64,000 nt of DNA from Bacteroides sp. (GCA_023665145.1 JAMPEM010000009.1:25352-89351), one strand, 5' to 3'; counted from the first letter of the stretch, positions 46,223-54,837 are shown. The notes: a model not told the origin generated them from the sequence alone. A program made the numbers and translations.

Positions 46223-46841
46223 TCTGAATGGTATGCGAATGCCGGAAAAGAAGATACGGAGAGGTAGCGACAAAATATTGTTGCAGTTGTTTTTGTCGTT
46301 TTTTAAGATAGGTGCGTTTACTTTTGGTGGCGGTTGGGCAATGATTTCTATTATAGAGCGGGAGATAGTGGACAGTCACCATTGGATAGAGCGAGATGAA
46401 TTTTTGGACTTACTCGCAGTGGCTCAGAGTCTGCCGGGTATTCTGGCTGTGAATATAGCCACGGCCGTAGGTGATAATTTGCGCAAAGGTAGAGGAGCAG
46501 CAATAGCTGCTTTCGGGACGATATTACCATCGTTTTTGATAATTCTTGCGATTGCCATATTTCTAACTCCGGATATGATAAAGAGTAATCATGTGATATC
46601 TTCTATCTTTATGGGAATACGTCCGGCTGTGGTAGCATTGATAATTGCTCCGGTGATTACTTCTGCCAAGGCTGCCAAAATAGGATTACGAACACTATGG
46701 ATACCGACGTTGGTTGCAATAATGATATGGTTAGACATGGGTTTTGTATCTAATCCGATTCTTTATATACTGCTTGGTGCTTTAGGTGGATATTTATATT
46801 TTCGTTATACCCAAAACAATCTCAAAAAACGAAAGGGATGA
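46215..46841 (+). CDS. Chromate transporter family protein, first half-size subunit
   Basis: About 208 residues from the ATG at 46215, which overlaps the stop of the DUF3825 gene; ATGs at 46233 and 46239 are alternatives, and the open frame begins earlier at 46167. It is a short-chain CHR protein with one CHR domain: FFKIGAFTFGGGWAMISIIEREIV near the N terminus and LAVAQSLPGILAVNIATAVG, with about six transmembrane helices. Half-size CHR proteins act in pairs; the partner follows with a 4-base overlap. Chromate efflux is the family role, but the natural substrate may be another oxyanion. Confidence 0.87.
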   Translation: MNDLNGMRMPEKKIRRGSDKILLQLFLSFFKIGAFTFGGGWAMISIIEREIVDSHHWIERDEFLDLLAVAQSLPGILAVNIATAVGDNLRKGRGAAIAAFGTILPSFLIILAIAIFLTPDMIKSNHVISSIFMGIRPAVVALIIAPVITSAKAAKIGLRTLWIPTLVAIMIWLDMGFVSNPILYILLGALGGYLYFRYTQNNLKKRKG

Positions 46842-47449
46842 ATAATATTTATATTCAATTGATATGGGCCTATATAAAAATAGGTATATTTGGATTTGGT
46901 GGTGGGTATGCTATGTTGTCTCTTGTAGAGAAGGCAGTAGTGGGTCCGGGCTGGATTTCAGAGACTATGTTTACGGATATAGTGGCGATTTCGCAAATGA
47001 CACCGGGACCAATAGGGATAAATTCGGCAACGTATATTGGGTATGTAGCACCGGGAAGTGTAAGTACTCAATTTTCAGGAATGTTTTGGGGGATATTAGG
47101 TTCTTGTGCAGCAACATTGGCCGTGGTTATACCATCTTTTTTCCTGGTGTTGTATAGTTCACATTTTATCAAAAAACATCATGAGAGTGGATTAATAAAG
47201 GGGATTTTTATGGGATTACGTCCTGTTGTGGTCGGGCTTATAGCTTCGGCTGCTATAATGCTTATGAACGAAGCAAATTTTAATCCTAACAAGGATAATA
47301 TAGAATTAATAATCAATGTTGTCATTTGTATAGTGTCATTCTGTCTTGTATATTTTCCTATAAGATGGAGGGGCGATTTGAAGAAAATACATCCGATAGT
47401 AGTAATAATAATTGCCGGGATAGCCGGCTATTTGATATATGGATTATAA
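46838..47449 (+). CDS. Chromate transporter family protein, second half-size subunit
   Basis: A 203-residue CHR-domain membrane protein, partner of the preceding one. Motifs are IKIGIFGFGGGYAMLSLVEKAVV and VAISQMTPGPIGINSATYIGY. The two halves share the FGGGxAM signature but are clearly diverged, as expected for the heterodimeric short-chain CHR type. Its start overlaps the previous stop (ATGA) and its 3' end overlaps folC by 11 bases. Confidence 0.88.
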   Translation: MNNIYIQLIWAYIKIGIFGFGGGYAMLSLVEKAVVGPGWISETMFTDIVAISQMTPGPIGINSATYIGYVAPGSVSTQFSGMFWGILGSCAATLAVVIPSFFLVLYSSHFIKKHHESGLIKGIFMGLRPVVVGLIASAAIMLMNEANFNPNKDNIELIINVVICIVSFCLVYFPIRWRGDLKKIHPIVVIIIAGIAGYLIYGL

Positions 47450-48740
47450 GGAATCGATAGAATATTTGTATAGTCAGCTTCCGATGTTCTCTCGGGTGGG
47501 AGCTGCGGCCTATAAACCCGGACTACAGACATCCGAGCATCTGGATGAATTTTTCGGGCATCCTCACAAGAAATTTAAATCCATTCATATAGGTGGAACC
47601 AATGGAAAAGGGAGTACATCTCATCTTCTTGCAGCAGTGCTCCAGAGTCAGGGGTATAAAACAGGATTATATACGTCCCCGCATCTTGTTGATTTTAGAG
47701 AGAGGATGAAAATTAATGGAGAAATGATACCGGAGGTTGCTGTAGTTGATTTTGTAGAGCGTTTTCGGAAATCGGGTTATGATGGTCATCCGAGTTTTTT
47801 TGAACTGACGATGATGATGGCTTTTGATTGGTTTGCGAGAGAGCAAGTGGATTATGCCGTGATAGAAGTCGGCATGGGAGGACGACTTGATTCTACCAAT
47901 ATTATCAGTCCGATAGGGTGTGTTATTACAAATATATCATCTGATCATACGCAATTTCTTGGAGATACGTTGACGGCGATTGCTTCCGAGAAGGCCGGAA
48001 TAATAAAGAGTGGGATACCGGTGACCATAGGAGAGGCTGAGGGAGAAATAGAGGATGTATTCCGTAAAAGAATAGCCTCAGTTGGTACGAAAAGTTTTTT
48101 TGCACAACAAAATCCTTGTATAAGTGAGCTAACGGTTAATCCTGAGGGCGGGATAGAAGGATTGTCAGAGGATTACGGAAGATTTTCAACAGGCCTCTCC
48201 GGAGAGTATCAGGTAAAGAATCTCAATACGGTATTTACAGCAATCCGGATGCTTCGAGAGGCAGGGGTATATATAAGTGCTGAATCGGTAAAGACGGGTG
48301 TAAAAGATGTAGAGCGGTTAACGGGATTTAGAGGACGTTGGACACGATTGAGTAATCGGCCGTTGGTAATATGCGATACGGGCCATAATGAGGGAGGCCT
48401 TAAATATAATTTTCGACAGTTGGAGAGAATAATGCAGGGAAGGCCTGAGGGATCTAAATTGCATATAGTAGTAGGATTTGTTGCAGATAAAGCAATTGAC
48501 AAGATATTGCGGATGTTCCCTCGTGAAGCGGTGTATTATTTCACACAGGCACAAATACCGAGAGCTTTGGATGTAGACATTTTGGAGCAGAAAGGTAGAG
48601 AGAATGGATATTCAGGTCATAAATACCGAACGGTGGAATCGGCGTATCGAGGTGCGATGCAAAATGCCGGAGAAGATGATATAGTGTATGTGGGTGGTTC
48701 GACATTTGTAGTAGCAGATCTTCTTGCGGCAATAGAATAG
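47439..48740 (+). CDS. folC: Folylpolyglutamate / dihydrofolate synthase
   Basis: A 433-residue Mur-ligase-like ATP-dependent enzyme that adds glutamate to (dihydro)folates. The P-loop is HIGGTNGKGSTSHLLA (about 50-65), followed by GLYTSPHLVDFRERMKING, the VEVGMGGRLDSTN-type block (IEVGMGGRLDSTNII), SSDHTQFLGDTLTAIASEKAGIIK and the C-terminal DTGHNEGG. Complete. Overlap with the chromate transporter gene suggests translational coupling. Confidence 0.95.
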   Translation: MDYKESIEYLYSQLPMFSRVGAAAYKPGLQTSEHLDEFFGHPHKKFKSIHIGGTNGKGSTSHLLAAVLQSQGYKTGLYTSPHLVDFRERMKINGEMIPEVAVVDFVERFRKSGYDGHPSFFELTMMMAFDWFAREQVDYAVIEVGMGGRLDSTNIISPIGCVITNISSDHTQFLGDTLTAIASEKAGIIKSGIPVTIGEAEGEIEDVFRKRIASVGTKSFFAQQNPCISELTVNPEGGIEGLSEDYGRFSTGLSGEYQVKNLNTVFTAIRMLREAGVYISAESVKTGVKDVERLTGFRGRWTRLSNRPLVICDTGHNEGGLKYNFRQLERIMQGRPEGSKLHIVVGFVADKAIDKILRMFPREAVYYFTQAQIPRALDVDILEQKGRENGYSGHKYRTVESAYRGAMQNAGEDDIVYVGGSTFVVADLLAAIE

Positions 48741-48761
48741 TCAGAAATTAGAACTAAAGGA

Positions 48762-48799
48762 ATAGCGGATTGGTTATATTATTGTAATCGATTCGCTAT
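48762..48799 (+). promoter_or_regulatory. Hairpin spanning the Bcr/CflA start codon
   Basis: A stem of about 15 pairs with three G-U pairs: 48762-48776 (TAGCGGATTGGTTA core) with 48785-48799 (TAATCGATTCGCTA core), loop TATTATTG. The 3' arm includes the first two bases of the ATG at 48798. It could terminate folC transcription or mask translation initiation; a second in-frame ATG lies just outside at 48804. Confidence 0.55.
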
Positions 48800-50024
48800 G
48801 ACTATGAATAACACTAATCAGAAATTAAATAATAGTGAGGGCGTGGGCATAAATTTCACTTTCTTTATTATTTATATGGCCGGGCTTAGTGCGTTTGGTT
48901 CGTTTGTAAATGATATGTATTTGCCTTCCTTGCCGGAGATGACAGGTTATTTTGACTGTTCAATCCCGATGGCACAAATGGGATTAACAACCGGAATGAT
49001 TGGTCTTGCACTTGGGCAGTTGTTGATGGGTCCAATCAGTGATAAATATGGTCGGAAGCCGATTTTATTGAGTGGATTGATTTTTTTCATAGTTTCGGCT
49101 GTGATTAGTGTATTTTCGCCTACTATTCATTTTTTTCTTCTGATGAGATTCTTTCAAGGTCTTGGGGCTTCAGCGGGATATTTTTTAGCTCGCACAATTC
49201 CGGCAGATGTCTATTCCGGACGTGCATTGGCAAAGACAATGGCAATTATAGGAGGTATCAATGGATTTGCTCCGGCGTCGTCACCGGTATTGGGAGGACT
49301 TGTGTCAGATAGATGGGGGTGGCGTGGTGTATTTGTGGTTTTGGCATTATTTGGAGTATTGTTGCTTGTTATGTCGCCCAAATTAAGGGAGACGCTTTCT
49401 ATGGACAAGCGAGATACCGGGAGTGTGTGGAGTGCGTTTAAAAAATATTGTGTTCTGCTAAGGAACAGGAAATTTATGGTCCATGTGTTGTTGAAGGGAT
49501 CCGGACTTGGAGTTTTGTTTGCATATATAAGTGGCGGGCCATTTATATATGAGCATGATTTTGGTTTTTCTGAATTGGACTTTGGATTAATTATGGGAGG
49601 TAATGCACTTCTTGTGGCATTAGGATCGATGCTTGCATTGCGGTTTAAGGTATTGAGGAATGCGGCAATATATGGGAGTTGTGGTCTTCTTGCTTTGTCG
49701 GTGCTCTTGGTCGTTTTGGTTTATAGAATAGGCGATTTTTGGAGTTTCGAGTTAACAATTTTGCCAATTTTATTTTGCCTGGGAATGATATTTACAGTAG
49801 GGAATACGTTGGCTATGGATGAGGGGAGAGATATCGCCGGAGGAGCGTCAGCGATACTTGGAATTTGTGGGTATGTATTTGGTGCGGTTGTATCACCATT
49901 GGTAGGAAGGGGAGTGGTTATACATTCCACGGCGATAACTATAATGGCAGTATCGTCAATAACATTTATATTTGCTATGATAACGAAGAATCTAAGTTTG
50001 GATGCAGATATGCAGAAAAGTTAG
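48798..50024 (+). CDS. Bcr/CflA-family MFS drug-resistance transporter
   Basis: A 408-residue 12-helix efflux protein. The Bcr/CflA pattern is clear: FGSFVNDMYLPSLPEMTGYF after helix 1, LALGQLLMGPISDKYGRKPILLSG (MFS motif A), RFFQGLGASAGYFLARTIPADVYSG, and GGLVSDRWGWRGVF. Start may be the ATG at 48798 or the one two codons later (48804). It is 57 bases after folC, with a hairpin over the start. Confidence 0.9.
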   Translation: MTMNNTNQKLNNSEGVGINFTFFIIYMAGLSAFGSFVNDMYLPSLPEMTGYFDCSIPMAQMGLTTGMIGLALGQLLMGPISDKYGRKPILLSGLIFFIVSAVISVFSPTIHFFLLMRFFQGLGASAGYFLARTIPADVYSGRALAKTMAIIGGINGFAPASSPVLGGLVSDRWGWRGVFVVLALFGVLLLVMSPKLRETLSMDKRDTGSVWSAFKKYCVLLRNRKFMVHVLLKGSGLGVLFAYISGGPFIYEHDFGFSELDFGLIMGGNALLVALGSMLALRFKVLRNAAIYGSCGLLALSVLLVVLVYRIGDFWSFELTILPILFCLGMIFTVGNTLAMDEGRDIAGGASAILGICGYVFGAVVSPLVGRGVVIHSTAITIMAVSSITFIFAMITKNLSLDADMQKS

Positions 50025-50031
50025 GAAAAAG

Positions 50032-50062
50032 TTTGTAATACATAAAATTATTATTAATTTTG
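50032..50062 (+). promoter_or_regulatory. Promoter of the DUF805 gene
   Basis: TTTG (50032-50035), 19 bases, TAATTTTG (50055-50062): a full Bacteroidetes consensus. Predicted leader about 30 bases. Confidence 0.8.
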
Positions 50063-50101
50063 GTGTTAAGAAAGAATTAAATAAAATAAAAACATAAGAT
50101 T

Positions 50102-50509
50102 ATGTATCAAAGACAGGTAACGTTTACTGAAGCAGTGAACAGGGGAATTAACAATCTATTTAATTTTTCGGGCAGGTCGAGCCGTTCGGAGTTCTGGTGG
50201 TTCTATTTGTTGATGTGTATTATATCATACGCAATATCTTTTCCATTGATGGCTATGGGTAAATTCGGTGCCGGGAGTATATTATTTACGATGTTAGGGT
50301 ATTTAGTGTCATTGGCAATCAGTATATGTATGTTAGGGATTATAGTACGTAGATTGCATGATGTTGGAAAGGGTGGAGGCTGGATATTCATAGCTTTGAT
50401 TCCATTGATAGGGGCAATATGGTTGTTGATATTGGAATGTCAGCCATCGGAGCCGCAAGAAAACAGATTTGGTCCTGTGCCGAATCTTGAACAGAATACA
50501 TGGCAATAA
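50102..50509 (+). CDS. DUF805 membrane protein
   Basis: A 135-residue inner-membrane protein with four predicted helices. The family hallmark FSGRSSRSEFWWFYLL near residues 20-38 and the RRLHDVGKGGGWIFIALIPLIGAIWLLILECQPSE block are both present. Function of the family is unknown. Monocistronic, with its own promoter and terminator. Confidence 0.92.
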   Translation: MYQRQVTFTEAVNRGINNLFNFSGRSSRSEFWWFYLLMCIISYAISFPLMAMGKFGAGSILFTMLGYLVSLAISICMLGIIVRRLHDVGKGGGWIFIALIPLIGAIWLLILECQPSEPQENRFGPVPNLEQNTWQ

Positions 50510-50520
50510 GCAATATGAAA

Positions 50521-50554
50521 CAGAGCATCGAAGTTTTAAAACTTCGATGCTCTG
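50521..50554. terminator. Palindromic terminator after the DUF805 gene
   Basis: A perfect 34-base palindrome, CAGAGCATCGAAGTTTT followed by its reverse complement, 12 bases after the stop. It lies between convergent genes and could also stop minus-strand transcription from the RNase gene. Confidence 0.85.
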
Positions 50555-50677
50555 AAATTAATGTGGAATGTAAATTATTAATTCCAAAGAAATGCGAAAG
50601 CTCGAGAGAGCAAGCTGTCGGTCATATTCTTTTCTTCATTATCTCGATATTTCTAAAAATTTATAAATGGATAAATT

Positions 50678-52294
50678 TCAATTGTCTCTATTTTTAATTT
50701 TAGTTTGAGACTTTGAATGGCTGCTGCTGACGTCGCGTTCTTCTTTGAGGTCAATTTCTTGACTTGAGGAGTCGAGGACTTTATACTGAAGATAAGCGAG
50801 CGATTCATCAGGTACGATTTTGAAATTTCTGCCGAATTCACGTCTCCATTTACCATAGATGGAGAAAACCCCTTTTTTTATGTATGCATCGACAAAGGGG
50901 TGTATAAACATAGTGAATTTTTTTACTTTAAGATGATTGACAAGATAGTCAATTTTCTCTTTAAGAGTGTCAGTGAATAGGAGAGAGGGTTGAATTTCAC
51001 CTTTGCCAAAACAGGATGGACAAGTTTCGTTGGTAGTGATATCAAGAACCGGTCTTACGCGTTGCCTTGTGATTTGCATTAGCCCGAATTTTGAGAGAGG
51101 GAGGATGTTGTGACGAGCTCTGTCATTAGCCATTATTTGCCTCATGTGGTCAAAAAGAGCCTGACGGTGTTCTTGTTTGTTCATGTCGATAAAATCGATG
51201 ACAATGATTCCGCCCATGTCTCTGAGTCGGAGTTGTCGGGCTATTTCATCTGCGGCACGAATATTTACTTCAAGAGCATTGGTTTCCTGATCATTGGAGG
51301 CTTTTGATCTGTTGCCGGAATTGACGTCAATGACGTGAAGTGCTTCGGTGTGTTCGATGATAATGTATGCTCCGCTTTTGAAGGAAACGGTTTTCCCGAA
51401 GCTGTTTTTTATTTGTCGTGTGATATTGAAGTGGTCAAAGATGGGTACATCTTTGTTGTAAAATTTAACAATATCTTTACATTCCGGGGCAATTACCTCA
51501 ATGTAGTCTTGGATTTGATCAAATGTTTCTTTGTCGTTAACGTAGACTGCTTCAAAGTCGGGGTTAAAGATGTCACGGATGATACTTACGGCTCTTGATT
51601 CTTCTTCGTAGATAAGGCAGGGAGGTTCAGAGCGTTGAAGTTTTGCTATGGCGTCTTCCCAGCATTTTAGTAGTGTTCGTAGCTCGGCATTAAGTTCGGC
51701 GACACGTTTGTTTTCAGCTGAGGTTCTGATAATAACTCCGAAACCTTTTGGCTTAATGGAACCGATGAGATGTTTAAGTCTCATTTTTTCTTCGGTAGAC
51801 TTAATTTTCTGAGAGATAGAAATTTTGTCACCGAAGGGAATAAGAACCATAAACCTTCCGGTAATAGAGAGTTCGGTGGTCAGTCTGGGTCCTTTGGAAG
51901 AGATTGGTTCTTTAGCTATTTGAACGAGGAGTGATTGTCCTTGTGTGAGGACGTCAGAAATGGTGCCCTGTTTAGGGATTTCCGGTTCGCGATTGAATTT
52001 GGAGATATTCGGGACTTTCTTCTTGTTTTCGAGAGCTTCTTTAAGGAATTTCGAATAGGTGTTGAATTGCGGTCCCAGGTCGAGATAGTGAAGAAAAGCG
52101 TCTTTTTCGTAGCCTACGTTAATAAAGGCTGCGTTGAGTCCCGGCATAAGTTTATGTACTTTTGCGAGATAAAGATCACCCACGGCGTAAGCTATGTTCC
52201 TGCTTTCCTTTTGTAGTGATACAAGTCTGGAATCTTCTAGGAGCGCTATGGAGATTTCTTTTTGCTGAACGTCAACAATTAGTTCGCTTTTCAT
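50678..52294 (-). CDS. rng: Ribonuclease E/G family protein
   Basis: A 538-residue RNase G-like endoribonuclease. The N-terminal S1-like domain (VGDLYLAKVHKLMPGLNAAFINVGYEKDAFLHYLD) is followed by 5'-sensor/RNase H-like regions. The catalytic Asp pair occurs in HVIDVNSGNRS and GGIIVIDFIDM. The Zn-link Cys pair appears as CPSCFGKG. There is no long C-terminal degradosome scaffold, so it is nearer RNase G than full E. Downstream of HU and a tiny basic gene, but separated from them by a terminator. The start at 52294 gives MKSELIVDVQQKEISIALLED. Confidence 0.93.
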   Translation of the reverse strand: MKSELIVDVQQKEISIALLEDSRLVSLQKESRNIAYAVGDLYLAKVHKLMPGLNAAFINVGYEKDAFLHYLDLGPQFNTYSKFLKEALENKKKVPNISKFNREPEIPKQGTISDVLTQGQSLLVQIAKEPISSKGPRLTTELSITGRFMVLIPFGDKISISQKIKSTEEKMRLKHLIGSIKPKGFGVIIRTSAENKRVAELNAELRTLLKCWEDAIAKLQRSEPPCLIYEEESRAVSIIRDIFNPDFEAVYVNDKETFDQIQDYIEVIAPECKDIVKFYNKDVPIFDHFNITRQIKNSFGKTVSFKSGAYIIIEHTEALHVIDVNSGNRSKASNDQETNALEVNIRAADEIARQLRLRDMGGIIVIDFIDMNKQEHRQALFDHMRQIMANDRARHNILPLSKFGLMQITRQRVRPVLDITTNETCPSCFGKGEIQPSLLFTDTLKEKIDYLVNHLKVKKFTMFIHPFVDAYIKKGVFSIYGKWRREFGRNFKIVPDESLAYLQYKVLDSSSQEIDLKEERDVSSSHSKSQTKIKNRDN

Positions 52295-52361
52295 TAAAAT
52301 AATACGATTGTATTAAATGGTAATGGTATATGATTGGGTAAAAGTTCCCAAGGTTATATTG

Positions 52362-52410
52362 AATAAGGATTTGCGTTCGTTAGTAAGGAGTCGCAAATCA
52401 AATTCTTATT
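52362..52410 (-). promoter_or_regulatory. Leader stem-loop upstream of the RNase E/G gene
   Basis: AATAAGGATTTGCG (52362-52375) pairs with CGCAAATC (52392-52399) and, across a 5-base bulge, CTTATT (52405-52410): 14 pairs. On the minus strand it would lie in the 5' untranslated region of the RNase gene. The role is inference. Confidence 0.5.
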
Positions 52411-52424
52411 AAAAGAAAAAGAGA

Positions 52425-52460
52425 CAAACTACGGTGAGTAATAGTTCTCACTTTCGTTTG
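52425..52460 (-). terminator. Terminator after the AURKAIP1-like gene
   Basis: On the minus strand CAAAC...GTGAG pairs with CTCAC...GTTTG, with a small internal mismatch, and is followed by TCTCTTTTTCTTTT. It separates the HU/AURKAIP1-like unit from the RNase gene. Confidence 0.75.
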
Positions 52461-52519
52461 CCCTTAATTCTTTAAAGATTAAATCATCATTAAGATGTCA
52501 GGGCATAACCCCGGCATTA

Positions 52520-52609
52520 TTATTTCTTCTTGTGACGATTCTTTCTAAGTCTTTTTTTTCTTTTGTGAGTAGCCATTTTATGGCCTTTTCTCTTTTTTCC
52601 GCTGGGCAT
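52520..52609 (-). CDS. AURKAIP1/COX24-domain miniprotein (candidate ribosomal protein)
   Basis: A 29-residue, extremely basic protein (MPSGKKRKGHKMATHKRKKR... ending NRHKKK) with 17 Lys/Arg and no acidic residue. The KMATHKRKKRLRKNRHK core is the pattern annotated in Bacteroidetes as AURKAIP1/COX24 domain, related to a mitochondrial small-subunit ribosomal protein; a small extra ribosomal protein of this kind has been reported in Bacteroidetes ribosomes, as I recall it. It lies 41 bases after the HU gene, probably in the same transcript, and is followed by a terminator. Confidence 0.82.
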   Translation of the reverse strand: MPSGKKRKGHKMATHKRKKRLRKNRHKKK

Positions 52610-52650
52610 AATAGTATATTTTTAGATTAATTTTGATAATTCGAAGAGAA

Positions 52651-52923
52651 TTATTTAACTTTCTCAAGGAAAATTTTAGCCGGCTTGAAAGCCGGAACTT
52701 TGTGTTCGGGAATTCTGATTGTTGTATTTTTGGAGATGTTCCGAGCTGTTTTTTCGCGGCGAGTTTTGAGAACGAAGCTGCCAAAGCCGCGAAGGTAAAC
52801 ATTGTTTCCGTCTGCCATGGAATCTTTAACTACCTCCATGAATTTTTCGAGGGTGAGGAGAACTGCAGCTTTCTCAATGCCGGTGCTGCGAGAGATTTCG
52901 TTTACAATATCTGCTTTTGTCAT
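52651..52923 (-). CDS. HU/IHF-family DNA-binding protein
   Basis: A 90-residue nucleoid protein, starting at the ATG at 52923 (MTKADIVNEISRSTGIEKAAV); the open frame runs 12 codons further upstream but the family begins here. The family signature is VYLRGFGSFVLKTRREKTARNISKNTTIRIPEHKVPAFKPAK, containing the DNA-binding arm with the usual intercalating Pro region (RIPEHKVPAFKP). It bends and compacts DNA as a dimer. The family member type (HU versus IHF) cannot be settled. Confidence 0.94.
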   Translation of the reverse strand: MTKADIVNEISRSTGIEKAAVLLTLEKFMEVVKDSMADGNNVYLRGFGSFVLKTRREKTARNISKNTTIRIPEHKVPAFKPAKIFLEKVK

Positions 52924-53146
52924 TTCTAAATTGATATTTTGTCTAAAATAAAAATGCAATGCCTGTCAAAATGTCACTTAATAGATAGGTGCATTTAGAT
53001 TTGGCACTGCAAATATCGTAAAAAAAATTGGAATAGGAGCAATAATTGTAGTAATTTTCGTATTTTAGGTGCAAATTTTTTTTATTTACCGGTTGAAACA
53101 ACCTCTTAATAAAAATTCGTTTAAAATTAAATTAAGTGGATGTTAA
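52924..53146. other. Divergent intergenic region between HU and TetR genes
   Basis: About 220 AT-rich bases holding the 5' leader and promoter of the minus-strand HU gene. I found no exact TAnnTTTG for HU. A GGTTG/CAACC mini-hairpin lies at 53091-53103. No gene is seen. Confidence 0.5.
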
Positions 53147-53177
53147 TTTGGCAGAATAAAAAAAATTGTGTAATTTT
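53147..53177 (+). promoter_or_regulatory. Promoter of the TetR-fab gene group
   Basis: TTTG (53147-53150), 19 bases, TAATTTTG (53170-53177): a full consensus match. Leader about 42 bases to the ATG at 53226. Confidence 0.8.
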
Positions 53178-53225
53178 GCTCACAGTTAGAAAAAGTGTGC
53201 ATTTTACCCGAAATGACTGACATAT

Positions 53226-53810
53226 ATGGTACGTAAGACACGAGACAAATTTATAGAGGTGGCTCGACAGCTCTTCGCACGAAAGGGTGTGGAGAATACG
53301 ACTATGAATGATATTGCGTCTGCGTCAGATAAAGGTCGTCGCACCATATACACATATTTTAAGAGCAAGCGAGAAATATTCAATGCTGTCATAGAGAGTG
53401 AAACTGATGAATTACTCGGACGGTTGCGCTATATTGTTCATAAGGATATCGAGCCTGATGAGAAGCTATATGAATATGTGGAGTGTAGATTTGAGACAAT
53501 GCGAGAGATTGTGAAGCGCAATGGCTCACTTCGCGCGGGATTTTTTCGTGATGTAAGAAAAGTGGAGAGGGCGCGCAAGTTGTTGTCGGCCAGAGAGACT
53601 GAACTTCTTGCAGAAGTCTTAAGAGAAGGACAAATTAAGGGAGTATTCGACATTGATGATGTGAAACGTCTTGCAGTGGTGATAAATTGTGCTTTAAACG
53701 GTCTTGATGTTCCATATATTAATGACAGTCTTTCAGAAAATGGAGTTGATAAGGCAATCTTGAAGGACTATATCAGCGAACTTATAATCTATGGCATCCG
53801 AAAAAGATAA
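53226..53810 (+). CDS. TetR/AcrR-family transcriptional regulator
   Basis: A 194-residue one-component regulator. The N-terminal HTH is typical: FIEVARQLFARKGVENTTMNDIASASDKGRRTIYTYFKSKREIFNAV. The C-terminal ligand/dimer domain is unremarkable. Its position directly before a KAS III-like gene and fabG suggests it senses an acyl-type ligand or controls lipid synthesis; this is inference from context. Confidence 0.92.
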   Translation: MVRKTRDKFIEVARQLFARKGVENTTMNDIASASDKGRRTIYTYFKSKREIFNAVIESETDELLGRLRYIVHKDIEPDEKLYEYVECRFETMREIVKRNGSLRAGFFRDVRKVERARKLLSARETELLAEVLREGQIKGVFDIDDVKRLAVVINCALNGLDVPYINDSLSENGVDKAILKDYISELIIYGIRKR

Positions 53811-53892
53811 AGCTGAAAGGAATCACACATTCTTGACTGCGACCCAATACTGAACTCTCCTACGAAACTAACTAAACTGAAAAGATTTGGCT

Positions 53893-54837
53893 ATGTATAT
53901 CAACGCAACGGGTTATTACATACCCGAGAAAAGAGTGCCGAATGAATATTTCGAGCAGGTAAACGGATTGACCCCGGAATGGATAATCCAACGCACGGGA
54001 ATTTCCACTCGTTCCAAATGTTCTCCGGAAGAGAATGTCAATACAATGGGAATGGAGGCTATAGACAATGCTCTCCTCAATTTGCCCTACGACATAAAAG
54101 ACGTTGATTTGATTGTTGCCGCACATTATTGTTGCTATGATTCAGTAGCAACTCTTGCGCATGAAGCTCAACGCGAATACGGTATACATGGAGCCAAGGC
54201 GATATATATATCCTCAGCTTGCTCATCATTTATAAACGGGCTTGAGGCAATAGAGTGTTATTTCAAAGCCGGTAAAGCTAAGAAGGCTTTGTTAATATGC
54301 AGCGAACATAATACATATTATTCGAATGAGTCGGATCCCAAATCCGGACATTTATGGGGGGATGCCGCTGTCGCATATTTTTTATCAGCTGACAAGGAGT
54401 CTGAAAATGATATAAAAATATTGAATGTTTATACTGAAGGTTTGGGTGATTTGGGACGTGGCCCGGGAGGTGTACGGCTTCGCCCGAAAGAAGATGGAAT
54501 AAGCATGCCCGACGGCAGAGATGTTTTCATTCATGCGTGTAGATATATGATTCACGCACTTCGTAAATCGCTTGACAAGTGCGGCCTTGATGTAAAGGAT
54601 ATAAAATATTTTATCACACATCAGGCTAATAAGCGGATTGTGGCACAAGTGGCACATCAACTTGACTTCCCGATGGATAAATTCATTAATAACATTGAAG
54701 AATATGGGAATACCGGGTCAGCATCCGCACCGCTTGTGTTTGCACAAAACAGGGACAAATTTGAATCCGGGGAGCGAGTTGCCTTGATGGTGTTCGGAGG
54801 TGGTTATTCATGTGGATGTTTCATTGTGGAAAATTAA
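53893..54837 (+). CDS. 3-oxoacyl-ACP synthase III-like (KAS III family)
   Basis: A 314-residue thiolase-fold condensing enzyme. The ATG at 53893 is chosen over an in-frame TTG two codons upstream. The Cys-His-Asn triad is complete: Cys110 in ISSACSSF, His in FITHQANKR and Asn in EYGNTGSAS. It therefore should condense an acyl-CoA or acyl-ACP with malonyl-ACP, but whether it is the main FabH or a specialised paralogue is unclear. The WGDAAVAYFLS block is typical. Followed by fabG. Confidence 0.9.
   Translation: MYINATGYYIPEKRVPNEYFEQVNGLTPEWIIQRTGISTRSKCSPEENVNTMGMEAIDNALLNLPYDIKDVDLIVAAHYCCYDSVATLAHEAQREYGIHGAKAIYISSACSSFINGLEAIECYFKAGKAKKALLICSEHNTYYSNESDPKSGHLWGDAAVAYFLSADKESENDIKILNVYTEGLGDLGRGPGGVRLRPKEDGISMPDGRDVFIHACRYMIHALRKSLDKCGLDVKDIKYFITHQANKRIVAQVAHQLDFPMDKFINNIEEYGNTGSASAPLVFAQNRDKFESGERVALMVFGGGYSCGCFIVEN

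Noticed and set aside
45602-46273. 223-codon minus-strand ORF
   Set aside because: Antisense to the Asp/Glu-rich tail of the DUF3825 gene; runs of GAT codons read as Ile on the other strand and avoid stops.
53088-53110. Inverted AAGAGGTTGTTT string similar to the MITE-like ends
   Set aside because: Similarity stops after about 10 bases, and the bases form a local GGTTG-AAA-CAACC hairpin; no partner end or direct repeats found.
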